From: Chaenocephalus aceratus | Lineage: Eukaryota > Chordata > Actinopteri > Perciformes > Channichthyidae | NCBI GenBank assembly: GCA_023974075.1 | Contig: CM043799.1 | Span: 6,783,250 to 6,847,249 of the forward strand | Reading direction: 5' to 3' | Length of the DNA: 64,000 nucleotides | Shown: positions 11,960 through 22,314 of the stretch, one piece after another | Position numbering within the stretch: position 1 is the stretch's first letter | Layout: each line of letters opens with the position of its first letter | The notes under the pieces: model-generated | What the model was told of the DNA's origin: nothing | Database searches by the model: none | The model's input: only the letters and a program-made list of their open reading frames with translations | Position numbers and translations under genes: made by a program

Positions 11960-14610
11960 CTTATTCACAAAACGCACATTTAAAGCATAAATACGTAAAG
12001 ACAGAAAGATTTATTAAATTAAAAATAGCAGTAAACTATTAGAGTAAAATGAGAACACACTGAGGGTTAAAGGGGGAGACATGACAGAGTACAACCATAT
12101 TCTTCAATCTTTTCATCATGTTAACAAAATATTCTTTGACATTTTTTATTCACGTGTGAATAAAGTAGTGGGATAGTTTTAGGAACCACTCTATAAGACA
12201 CATCTTTATCTGTATGGATAATGTTAAGGGAGAGCTGGTGCCAAGCCAGATATAGTATTCCAATCTAAATAATTGATTTCACCATTGTAGCATAGTTATT
12301 ACCATGGGAAATATGAAATGACTTCTGTTTTTAAATCCTTGATAAAGGAGGGAGTAATTGTTGCATGTTCGGACATCCAGGGTTCCACACACTGCTAAAG
12401 AGTTTAACATTGATTTTTAGGTGGACCAGAATTGAAGACGTGTGGTTGTTATACCATTGTTATCATGAACAAAAGATAAATATAAATAAGTGAAGATAAG
12501 AAGATGTATTGACCATAAATTAGTCAATTGGTAAATAAAAATAGAGGAGAACTATTAAAGTGAAGTGGAAAATCAGTCTAAAACACACTGATAGGAAAAG
12601 GGGGGGCATGAAGGAAGTATGCACTGGACTTTTTATTCGTGTGTGAAGTTGGTAGTGTTTTAATTTGTTACAGTATTGATCAGTTCAAAGGGAGAGTTTT
12701 AGTAACAGCTCTATAAGATCAGATAAACATTTATTTATATAGGTCATGTTGAAGGGAAAGCTGGTTCTAAACAAAATATAGTATTTCAATTTGAGGGTAC
12801 TGGTTTCATGTTCAGACACCCAGAGTTCCACGCACTGTTAAAGAGGGTAACATTGTTCTTTAAGTGCACCAGAATTGAAGATAAATTGATAGAATGAGTT
12901 ATGGAATACATAGCAGATCTTTACAGATCCTAGTAATGTTTTGACACAAGATAGTGATGTACACATGTTTCTGAAATAGATCTATTAGTCATTTTAATAC
13001 TAATTAGGTGTAAATGAATTGCAGTAATAGTAATAGTACAATAAGGAAGTGACATTTTTTTGGCTAGACACTTTTCAGGGAATGTGGGAAACAGCAAGGA
13101 GGGGTTGGAGATATCTTGAACATTATAGTTGTAATTGTGAATTAATAAATGATGGCGCTCCATATATACAGATTTTTATAGACAAAGGATGCTGGCCTGT
13201 GCTGGAAGACGGAGTCTCTGCAGAGCACGACACATGGCCAAAAAGACTGAGACCAACTGACCGACAGGGTAACTTGGGAAGGCACTGTCAATGACTGACT
13301 CTGCGGTGAACCTGACCAAACCTGACTTTACAACCTGACAGTGTGAGTGTGAGTGTGTGTATGTCTGCACCTGATCAGTGCAACTGCATGATTTAAAACG
13401 ATGACTAATCAAGCATGTTTTGGACTAACACATTATTTTTGTGTGTTAATAATGTGTGAAATGAGAAGTTTCCTAACATTGCACAAAAGGGGAAACCGTA
13501 TCTAATCTGCTTGATGATGTTTCACTCCCACAGGAGGTGGCCGTTTGCAGAATGTGAAGCTCAAACTAAAACATGAAGATTCTGTTTCTTTTAGGACTGA
13601 AAGATGGAGAGAAACACTTACTGGAGTGTTTACTGGGGAAATAATGGATGTACATTTGGGAAAAATGTTTGGTATTGTCTTATAATCCATTATGACCTGA
13701 AGGTTTTCTTCCCATACAGGTTTTTGTTTACACATGAGATAATGTGTAAAAAAGGGGGAGTGTAAACTTTACAATGTATATTTTTCATTTAGGGACTGAA
13801 AGGAACCTGCTGCCCAACTCCATTGTTCAATCTGACCATTGATTGACAGTTTTAGAATTGACCTGCTCCATTTGGGGATAACACACTGTTTGATGAATGT
13901 TGACATGTCTCTAATATTGATTGAGTTATAGCAGGTAACACAGATAAAGAATCAGTGGCCAAGGGGCTACCAGAGAGATGTAAGTCCAGAATGAAATACT
14001 GAAGAAGCTGACCTGTGAGTAATGTGTCAACTAATGTTTCAACAGGTATTAAAGTAACTAAGGTTTGAAATGTAGAAAGAACATATTTACAGTTAAAGTT
14101 AAAACATAGTAATGTAATGAGATAGAATGTAATTTGGACAACATCATGTAACTAGCCTGGTAAAGAAGTAAAAGCCATAGACTTTATTGTTTAGGTCATT
14201 ATGGGGATATACATTTAATCTAAATACATAATAGAAAGACATTTGATGACAGTTTGTTTAGAATTCTGTATTCATTTTTTCAGCGGGATAATATCTAAGC
14301 ACTGACGGGTAGAAGCAGTATCACCAGGAAGCCATTCACTTTGGTAGTATTGTGATTTTGGTTGTTTTTGAATCCATAAGATTAGTGTGTTTCTTTACCA
14401 GAAACATTAGCAGTTCAAATCATATTTAGATTTCTAATGGGATCTCAGGGATTTCATTTAAAATAAATACAGATGCTTGTCAGAAATTCAGAGCTATTGA
14501 AATATGTTATTTAGTTTACCTAAAGATGTTGGGGTTCTTATTTAGTGGGCACAGTCCAAGTATTAAGAGTCTGAAGCTGCACAATTAATTTAGAAAACCT
14601 GTGCACAGAC
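11960..14610 (+). other. AT-rich non-coding interior of the LTR element
   Basis: No domain is recognisable. A degenerate duplication of roughly 250 bp is visible: 12170-12440 and 12640-12870 share 'ctctataaga', 'agctggt', 'atatagtatt' and 'accagaattgaaga' in the same order. Purine tracts resembling a polypurine tract (near 12068, 12600 and 13750) recur. Confidence 0.55.
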
Positions 14611-14788
14611 GTCTGTTGTTTTAAGAAACCCCACCAACAGGCTCCAACAGCCGAGGGCCCCAGAGCCCGGAGCGTAGGCTTGAGGGATTTGTATCAGATT
14701 TCTCCACACAGGGTGTTGACGCCAAAAGGGGGGACCCGAGACGCAGGAGGCTGACTGTCAACCCCAGGCTCTCTCCGGCCCCAACAGA

Positions 14789-15190
14789 GTGACCCAGAGG
14801 ACATCCCATGCCGTCTGCCTACAAGGAAAGGGGGACAACTGGTACCACTGGAGCCAGTGTGCGGTCGGGAAAACACCTGCGAGGACCCTAGACGACATCA
14901 GGACGGATCTGGCTCTCATCATGGAGGTCGACTCGGATGCTGTCATCAGCGGACTGGAGGAGAAGGACCTCGAGGACATCCATCCAGCAGTCGTCCCAGG
15001 AGGCATCATCATCGGACCGGAGAAGGAAGATCGGGAGGACATCTATTCAGCAGCGACTCGGAAGCCGCCATCAGCAAGCCGGAGGAGAAGGAAGACATCT
15101 CTCTAGCAGGCAGCCCAGAAGCCGCCGTCAGCGGATCAGAGGGGACAAAGACACGGCAAGCCAGGATGGCACAGGGGACTCCACTCTCCG
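14789..15190 (+). pseudogene. Acidic, internally repetitive frame upstream of the LIM fragment
   Basis: The frame at 14789-15106 is rich in Glu, Asp and Ile (for example [17 protein letters not shown]). A second frame from about 15050 continues with a related phrase ([16 protein letters not shown]), suggesting repeated acidic units separated by a frameshift near 15050. It leads directly into the LIM fragment. It may be the N-terminal part of the same captured or fused gene. I recognise no family. Confidence 0.4.
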
Positions 15191-15450
15191 CTGAAACAGG
15201 AGTGTGTGTTAAGTGCAACAAGACGGTGTATGGAGCCAGCCAGGCCTGCCAAGCTATGGGCAGCCTCTACCATGACAGCTGCTTCACCTGCAGCGCCTGT
15301 AGTAGGGAAGGCGTTCTACTATGACGCAGGAAGGGTTTTCTGTGAAGAGGACTTTAAAATCTACTGTCTGAAAGACTGCCACAGGGTCCTGCGCCTAAAT
15401 GTGCTGCGTGTAACCAGCCCATCCTGCCCTCAGAGGGGTCTGATGAAACC
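15190..15450 (+). pseudogene. Captured host LIM-domain fragment (Ajuba/LIMD1/WTIP-like)
   Basis: LIM domains are paired zinc fingers that bind other proteins. The ligand pattern of a LIM1 is complete: CVKC, 18 residues, HDSC, then FTCSAC, and after a frameshift near 15303 the second half [16 protein letters not shown]. The text then jumps in frame to IYCLKD, the end of a second LIM. After another shift near 15397 comes APKCAACNQPILPSE, the start of a third. About 60 residues of LIM2 are missing without changing frame, as if an exon was skipped. The phrase QACQAMG with LYH and CFTC is typical of the Ajuba/LIMD1/WTIP group; zyxin/LPP/TRIP6 is less likely. No introns interrupt it, so it was probably captured from mRNA. 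Confidence 0.7.
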
Positions 15451-15851
15451 ATTCGGACTAATCAGGTCCACCATTGAGGGGAAAGCTGCTTCTCCCCCTC
15501 CTGCCACTGTTGGCCTGTGTCAGGGAGAGGATGAGTATGGAGACTCGGCAGACAAGGATGCAGTTTTTTGACATTTTTTGGTATGTTTATTTTTGTGCTA
15601 TTGATAAACGATTTGTCTAAACACTGATGAGAGATGATTTTATTAGCGGTACTCAATCATTCGGATTGAAGGTATTTTATTAACTTTATTGTTACTAAGT
15701 AATGTAATTGATGTATGGAGTTATTTACATATTTGGGTATTTCTACACGGTCATATGAAGTTGATATGTGGAGCCATTCCTGAATGTTTAAATAGTCTGA
15801 ATCCCAGGTTATAATGTGAATGTCTTGGAATAGTTGGTCTCTTAAGTGTAG

Positions 15852-15865
15852 ACCAAAAGGGGATT
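15852..15865 (+). promoter_or_regulatory. Polypurine tract before 3' LTR
   Basis: accaaaaggggatt lies immediately upstream of the 3' LTR, where plus-strand DNA synthesis is primed in LTR elements. Confidence 0.7.
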
Positions 15866-16454
15866 TTTAAGGGAATATTTGTATGTATTCATGCAAACTA
15901 TGAAGAAACTTAAAAAGGGAAAATGATTTGGGTAGAAAACTGTGAACTGTTTTTGGGCCTGTGAACATGTGGTTTTTTGAGGACAAAGGAAGAGGGGGAA
16001 GGTGAGGAGTTAACATACAGTCATCTCAGATCCCTGTGATCTGAGCCACTGGGATTGGGGAACTTAAGATGTGAGGTGTTGATGATAATTTGGGCAGCCA
16101 ATCACGGAGGTCTGGAAGGGAGGCGCAGATAAACTCCTCCTCTTGTAAGCGAGGTATTTAGACAGAAACCACGTTGTGTGCTCTCTCTCTCTTCTCGCGT
16201 CGCTCGGACTGGAAGGTCCTGACGGCCTGTGGGCAGGAGCCAGGAGTGGGCCAACTCCTGACATTATGCATATGATACGATATGGTTGTGTATGGTAATG
16301 TATTGATTGTATTGCATTGTATATTACCATTAAAGTGGATTATTGTTTAACGGTTAATTGTATGCTCTGGACTCCTTCCTGTAAGATATCAGCTTGTTTA
16401 GGGACGCGCGGAGATTTGGAAAAGCGGACTAGTTATCCACTCACATCTCCATCA
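15866..16454 (+). repeat. 3' LTR
   Basis: It matches the 5' LTR except for four small differences. It starts TTTAAGGG rather than TGTAAGGG, so the conserved TG is altered in this copy. It ends in ATCA followed by the ctcc target duplication. Confidence 0.9.
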
Positions 16455-18044
16455 CTCCTCACCCACGTAACCAAGGAGATCGATCCAAAGAGCCCTTCCG
16501 TAAACACGGGTCTCCCGGCCCGGGAGATCAACAACACGGTCCTTTTGGAAAGTGCCATGCAGCGTGATCCCTCACCGGGATATCACACGGCAGACAACGG
16601 CCGAGGCCACGATCAAGCTACAAATAATCGCTCTGATCTGGTGAGGTGGGGGCATCTCCAGCAATGAGCGAGATGCCCAACACACCCGTGTTTATTTGCA
16701 GTTGCCTTGTCACGAGTAAGCGTGGCAGAGCTGTTTTCAGCTCCCTGCCCAGCCTGCTGCCCGCTGGGAGCAGCTGCGCTCCGCCGCCATGGTCATCACC
16801 TAGGGCGGTGGACCTCCATGGACCGGCCCCGGAAGTGCCCGACAACGGCAAACGGAGCCATCCGCCCCGCTGGAATGGCGACGTGAATGGCACCGCCTCG
16901 GACATATCCTGGTCCCCCAAACACTCTAAGCCAGGGGTGGGGAACCTTTTTCCTCTCAAGGGCCATTTCAATTTTTTCAACATCCTCTGAGGGCCGTACA
17001 AATTATTGACCTCTGCTTAAAAATCACAGCACATTCAGTTGGCCTTTCTTTCATGCTGTGCAAAGAAAAAGCAACCTCTTATTCCAGATATCTTGCCATG
17101 ACTCGCGCATGCATTCACGTGCACGGTTGTGGCATGACCACCAAACAGAAAGATATGGACACAAGATGTGTGCAAATGTATTTAGTTTCCTATCCATGTG
17201 GACATGATTTAAGTGGGGGGGACCTAACCTCCTCTAGAGGGGTCCGGGGGCATGCTCCCATTTTTTAAATGTTGAAGTTGAAAGCATCAATCTGGTGCAC
17301 TTTGAGAGAAAAATGAAAAGATCTATGGACACATCTCTCAACACCCATATGAAACAGAACTGTAAGCAGATTTACTTTTTCTTCTACTTTACAAATCATT
17401 CTCCTTTCAAACTGTATTCTTGTTTATTAATAACAACTTTTTTTTTACTGTCATATAGTATTTTATACCTGTTTACTTTATTCTCTTGTTTTTTGATAAC
17501 TATAATGATCATATAAAGATGTGCCTTTACCTCACTGGTTGGAGAAAAAGCTTCTTATATTCGTTAGCATAGCTAGCTAACCAAATGCTAATAACAACAA
17601 AGTTATTGACTGTATGATCAGAATGACAGATGAACAGATCGCCACTGGGCTTTCAACTAAGACACAGCCACGCAAAAACTGCAGCATGTGTACGGACCCT
17701 ATGGTACGGACTTATGGGTACTGCAATTTTTTTTGAAGTCCCGGAGTGGCGTTCTGGTGCTCTCCGTCAGCACTGCTGGCGTGTGGTGTTCAAGGACCAT
17801 GACCGTTGCCAGGAAAAACAGGCACTTGCTTGTTTTAATAATTTTGCGGTCTAGATTTCTTTAATTTTTTTCTTTTTTGCGTGTGTTTATAAATTACCTC
17901 GAGGGCCATACCAAATGGTCTCGCGGGCCGTATACGGGAGCAGGAGGTTCCCCACCCCTGCTCTAAGCAGAGGTGGTGGAGACCGGCGCCCGTGATCAAA
18001 CCAGGGCAGGTGCATGGCCGAGCTTCCAGTAATGGTGAGTCCAT
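16455..18044 (-). pseudogene. DIRS gag-like protein, minus strand, split by a hAT
   Basis: The start codon at 18044 opens MDSPLLEARPC, the same start as the plus copy. After removal of the hAT (16932-17960) the frame joins as HHLCLECLGDQDMSEAVP. It then runs on through GVLGISLIAGDAPTSP to a stop near 16618. The expected length of DIRS gag-like proteins is longer, so it is truncated by this stop and then by the LTR element at 16454. Its likely role is nucleocapsid-like RNA binding, inferred from the Cys-rich start only. Confidence 0.65.
16932..17960. mobile_element. Non-autonomous hAT element, family A copy 1
   Basis: Terminal inverted repeats read caggggtggggaac... and ...gttccccacccctg. A perfect 8 bp duplication ctctaagc (16924-16931, 17961-17968) flanks it, the hallmark of hAT insertion. 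The 1029 bp interior has no transposase domain. A second copy lies at 36520-37617, and parts of the interior (ggtccgggggcatg) also occur at 23470 and 42775. The insertion splits the DIRS gag frame, and the plus DIRS copy shows the empty site at 3627-3640. Confidence 0.93.
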
Positions 18045-18139
18045 TTTTCCTTCTAATCTTCTAATCTTCGTTCGTTTAACTCTTCGGTTGTCAGCTCGTC
18101 TGAAGAGAAAAAGGATAGTGGGCGGCGGGTGTAGCCGCC

Positions 18140-18147
18140 TTTATATA
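18140..18147 (-). promoter_or_regulatory. TATA box of minus-strand DIRS
   Basis: The minus strand reads TATATAAA about 100 bp upstream of the gag start at 18044, matching the plus copy's TATATAAG at 3436. Confidence 0.6.
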
Positions 18148-18324
18148 CTGTGGGCCTGCGCGCGCATTCAGGTAGGCTCGCCCCGATTGGCCGGCTACGT
18201 TTACGTAAACTCAGTAGGTGAAAGCACGCACAGCATGATCGAGAGTAGTGCCCATAGAGTCCAGTGGAGGGCGGAGCCTGTGTGAAATATAACGGGCTGT
18301 GTATGTTGTGCACCCTCAGCACAG

Positions 18325-18507
18325 AGAAAAGGGTCTTATTCCATGTACTTCCTGGTTCTCAGGAAGACAGGGGAATTCAGACCTATTCTAAATCTCCGCG
18401 GCCTGAATCGCCACATTTTTAACTATGAAACAGTTACTGGGGCTTGTGCAGCCAGGCGATTGGTTCACCACCATCGACCTGAAAGAAGCGTACTTTCATG
18501 TAGAAAT
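18325..18507 (+). pseudogene. DIRS RT, N-terminal core fragment
   Basis: The frame reads MYFLVLRKTGEFRPILNL and, after a shift, TIDLKEAYFHVEI, RT fingers/palm motifs including the first catalytic-region Asp (TIDL). It is cut by the hAT at 18508 and resumes at 22315 with APEHRK. A frameshift lies near 18440. Confidence 0.8.
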
Positions 18508-18650
18508 TAGGGTTGCCAGAAACTGACCATGATCAAAATCGATTATTCGGCAGCCCTGGCGAATAATAATCGATCATCAACATGATGTTGGTTTATGTTT
18601 TGTTATTTTCTAAAGTGCCTGCCATTGCCTTTATTTGGAGATGCGCAATG

Positions 18651-21600
18651 CCAACCCAGTCTCATGGCATTTCGTGTTCACCAACACGATTTTTAATCTA
18701 TTGATTCGTGTTCACCAACACGATTTGCCTCTTTTTTTCGTGTTGCACAGCACGATTTTTTTAAAAGCAATGTATTTCTACTGGTAATGTGTTTCGTGCC
18801 TGCAGGCTGCAGCACGTCTTTTTCTCCGGTCGGGTCGTGGAAGACCGGAAGCTGTGTGGTTCATAAAAACATGTTCTTACTCAATATCAAGCCACAGTTA
18901 TTGCTTTTATTTTAAATCGTATAATTTCGGACTTTTGTTGCCGTCGGTGAGGAAAATAAATGGGGCTCAGAGCCTCAGGATACTGAAATCTGTATTTTTT
19001 AAATCTTTTTTCCTTCTAATTTGTTATTCTTTTCAAAATAACACACTGTTATTTAATCACCAATAACACACAATTATCCTTGCTTTTATTTATTGGTTTA
19101 ATTCCATAATCTCGGGCTTTTTTGGCGTCCGTCAGGAACTGAATTTCAAAATAAATATAACCGGAAACAGACGTAGGCATTTCGAGCGATTACCCAGGAT
19201 CCTATGGTTTTAAGCTCGCTGATTGGATGTTTTAGCCGCAATGCATGCTGGGATTTGGTGTTTATATGATATGAAATCCGGAAAACATTTTAAAAGAATA
19301 AAATAATACTTAATTCCGAGTGCTCTTGCTTTTCTCTTTGAAAGTCATCACATAACGGCATTGTAATACACGGTTTCGGCTGCATTACATATTACAGATC
19401 TGCCGTAGTTCTTTATTTATAGAGCCCTGATGAGAAGACCTTTGTAAAAACTGAAGAAATGCCGCCGAAACTGAATACTTGACGTGGATCATAAATATAT
19501 CAACAATTAACAATATCTTTAATTTCTCTTCACACAATACATCTCCTTGCATTATCAACACTAATTCGGCTGACTTTTACATTTGATCTAATTCATAGAT
19601 AGGTTATATTTACACCATAATGGTGCACAACTGAAAAGGACTGTAGTTTTTAAAGATATTACTGATTTTCTTTGAATGTAAGAATGTAAATACTGAGTCT
19701 GAAATAGTATAGCAATATGCTGTAAAATTGTGTGAAAGCATGCATACAACTATACATCTTCAGATGGTGTACATACATAAGCCTACACTAATAATACAAA
19801 GTTATTATGGCTGTGTGTACCTTGTGTGCACCTCCTAGTGGTTAAAGCACGTTATTGAATTATTGTTTTTGTGTTATATTTTATTAAAAAAATATTAAGA
19901 GTACATAATTTCATAGGGGGAAAGTATAAATATAGAAATATAGAACTATAAAAAATCAAGAAGATACTATAAGTGATCTCTACAATAAAACAGTTTAGTG
20001 CAGGATGTACAAAGATATTAATAGGAGGAAGTGCAAAACAGAAAAACAAATTAACCTTTATTTAAACATTAAATAACAGATTAAGGTCTTCTTTTAAATA
20101 AGAAAAAAACTTTGGGGGTATCTATCTACAGATAAATATTAAGCCTGACAAAGTACTTAACGTCTAATATATTGCTTTCCTGCAATGTTAACTATGTTGA
20201 AGCACTTATTTTAACTGATATTATACATATGAATTATACTCTTATGTATGTAGATAGAATAAGAAATGTGCAGAATATGACAGTTTAATGGTGGAGGTAC
20301 ACACATATTGATAGATGTCTTGTAATGCACTGTTGAGGAACCTGTGACCCAAGTTTTTTCATTCATTGCATAACTACACCGTAGTTGATAACCTTTGAAA
20401 TCTTGAAAGGGGATGTGCAAAATAGCCATAATATAAAGTCTTTAATTAACTATTAGTAGAGAATAACGAGTAATGAATATACTTTACTTTATTACTCGTT
20501 TCCCATTCATGTCAATTGCAGATACATGTTTAGTTCTTCTAAAGCACCAACTATCAAATATCTCTCCTGATTGTTGGCCACTTGACAATCACCTTCCCTG
20601 AATTTTACTCAGGTGTAACTAAAGTCTGATTTAAGGATTGTTTATATTCACATAATTAATCAGAATCTGCAAAGTAACTCAAATAAATGCAGTGGAGTAA
20701 AAATACCAGGTTAACCTCTGAATTGTAGTGGAGTAGAATTACAAAGTAACATTGAGCTGTCATGTGGCTATATATTACTGCTGCGCATTATGGACACAAG
20801 CGATGTTCACCCATTTATTAATTATATGTTTTACATTTGATTACACACGATGTGTTTAATACTGGCAACTTCTAATTGTGGGAAAAACGAAAACGTTCAG
20901 TAGAGACGTCCCATAGAACATTTTGCGAAACACAATAGCCAGCATGTGTAGTTCTGGGGGGGTGTTTGATTCCAGTTTTGGATAGTCTGGCGTGGTTTCG
21001 TTCCATTTCACACAGCTGTTTGACGCTCTGCGTAACCTTACAGGGACTGTAGTCCTAAACGATAGCTGGGGATTATGGGTAGTGTAGTGTCTTCGGCCAT
21101 CCTAAACTCAGAAATGTTGACAATCGCAATGATGCTCGAAATGTCCCTTATAGGCCTATGTCTGTTTCCGGTTATTTTTATTTTGAAATTCAGTTCTTGA
21201 CGGAACGCCAAAAAAGCCCGAGATTATGGAACCAATAAATAAAAGCAAGGATAATTGTGTGTTATTGGTGAGTAAATAACAGTGTGTTATTTTGAAAGAA
21301 TAACAAATTAGAAGGAAACAAATATTTAAAATACAGATTTCAGTATTCTGATGCTCTGAGCCCCATTTATTTTCCTCACAGACGGCAACAAAAGTCCAAA
21401 ATTATACGATTTAAAATAAAAGCAATTATTGTGGCTTGATATTGAGTAAAACATGTTTTTATGAACCACACAGCTTCCGGTCTTCCATGACCCGACCGGA
21501 GAAAAAGACGTGCTGCAGCCTGCAGGCACGAAACACATTACCAGTAGAAATACATTGCTTTTAAAATCGTGCTGTGCAACACGAAAAAAAAGGGGAAAAT

Positions 21601-21672
21601 CGTGTTGGTGAACACGAATCAATAGATTAAAAATCGTGTTGGTGAACACGAAATGCCGTGAGACTGGGTTGG
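18651..21672. mobile_element. Non-coding 3.0 kb element with about 535 bp inverted ends
   Basis: The left arm (18651-19185) and right arm (21137-21672) are inverted copies, starting ccaacccagtctca. Each end carries a doubled motif cgtgttcaccaacacg, itself a 6 bp-stem hairpin. The core (19186-21136) is AT-rich with no coding domain. Flanks read atgcgcaatg on the left and ctatgcgcgcacaatg on the right, which may be a decayed target duplication. Long inverted ends and lack of coding suggest a non-autonomous DNA transposon. I cannot name the superfamily. Confidence 0.8.
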
Positions 21673-21846
21673 CTATGCGCGCACAATGTATTTATTGCAA
21701 TGCTGCCATTATTAAATACAGGCTACAGCTTGTATTAATAATAGCAGCATTGCAATACATATTATCTAGCAATTTATTTATTTGCAATGCTATTATTAAT
21801 ACAGGCTGTAGCCAAAATAAATAAATTGTGTGCGCATCGCGCATCT

Positions 21847-22122
21847 TCAAATGGATGCACTCAAAACGCATTGTTGAGGTTGAGCTGTGATAGCCAACGT
21901 CTTTTCGCAGAGCTTGCATTTAACTTCCTTTGGACTTGTAAGTTCGAAGTAGTTCCCACGAGGAGGAACTCTTTTACCTGCCGCTTTGTTCATCTTTAGT
22001 CGCATGTGTGAGGGAGAGGGGGGGTGGGGGCGGGGTCGGTGTGTAGCGTGCTGCAGCAGCAGTCTGCTCGGCACGCAGGCTTCCTCCAAGTTTACAGTAA
22101 AACAAACTGGTGGTGTGACCAA
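21847..22122 (-). pseudogene. BED zinc-finger exon of a hAT transposase
   Basis: The minus frame contains NYFELTSPKEVKCKLCEK, the aromatic and CxxC part of a BED finger. BED fingers bind transposon ends in hAT transposases. The His half and catalytic domain are absent, consistent with the internal replacement in the surrounding hAT. Confidence 0.6.
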
Positions 22123-22314
22123 TGGCCATTTAAAATTATTAATACTATTACTATTATTAGCATTAGTCTATATTTTGGTTGAAACTAAGCCAGAAAAAAA
22201 TAATACATAAATAATAATAAAAAAATATATAAATAAAATCGATTTTTAAAAATAATATTCGATTGTAACGAATATTCGAATAATCGAATAATCACTGGCA
22301 TCCCTAGTAGAAAT

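Larger units (their letters stand above)
8801..16454 (+). mobile_element. LTR retrotransposon, 7.65 kb, recent, apparently non-autonomous
   Basis: Two near-identical direct repeats of about 588 bp (8801-9387 and 15866-16454) bound the element, flanked by a 4 bp duplication ctcc (8797-8800, 16455-16458). A primer-binding site follows the left LTR and a purine tract precedes the right LTR, so it is on the plus strand. I count four differences between the LTRs (two substitutions, two 1-base indels), which implies a young insertion. The 6.5 kb interior is mostly AT-rich and shows no RT, protease or integrase motif in any frame. It carries two GC-richer islands, at 11405-11960 and 14610-15570. It sits inside a DIRS copy whose empty site is preserved at 4066-4080. 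The superfamily is unresolved. Confidence 0.9.
5988..18310 (-). mobile_element. DIRS-type retrotransposon, minus strand, split by two insertions
   Basis: Read on the minus strand, this copy starts at about 18310 with a leader and TATA box. It runs through a gag-like frame (18044-16455), continues at 8800, and ends in RT and RNase H (about 7750-5988). A hAT at 16932-17960 and an LTR element at 8801-16454 interrupt it. When both are removed the sequence joins cleanly and matches the plus copy at 3627-3640 and 4066-4080. The recombinase end is missing. DIRS elements integrate through a tyrosine recombinase rather than a DDE integrase, which fits the absence of long flanking duplications. Confidence 0.75.
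18508..22306 (-). mobile_element. hAT element, 3.8 kb, host of a nested long-TIR element
   Basis: Ends are tagggttgccag and its near-inverse ctggcatcccta, flanked by a perfect 8 bp duplication gtagaaat (18500-18507, 22307-22314). It splits the DIRS RT; the minus DIRS copy keeps the empty site near 7164-7180. Subterminal tracts carry many ATTCGAT/ATCGAAT words. A BED-finger exon lies on the minus strand at 21847-22122, so the element is oriented minus. Most of the transposase is gone, replaced by the nested element at 18651-21672. Confidence 0.9.

Noticed and set aside
9388..15865. Calling the LTR element an endogenous retrovirus of a named class
   Set aside because: No gag, pol or env motif is readable, and the LTR and primer-binding site alone do not fix the class.
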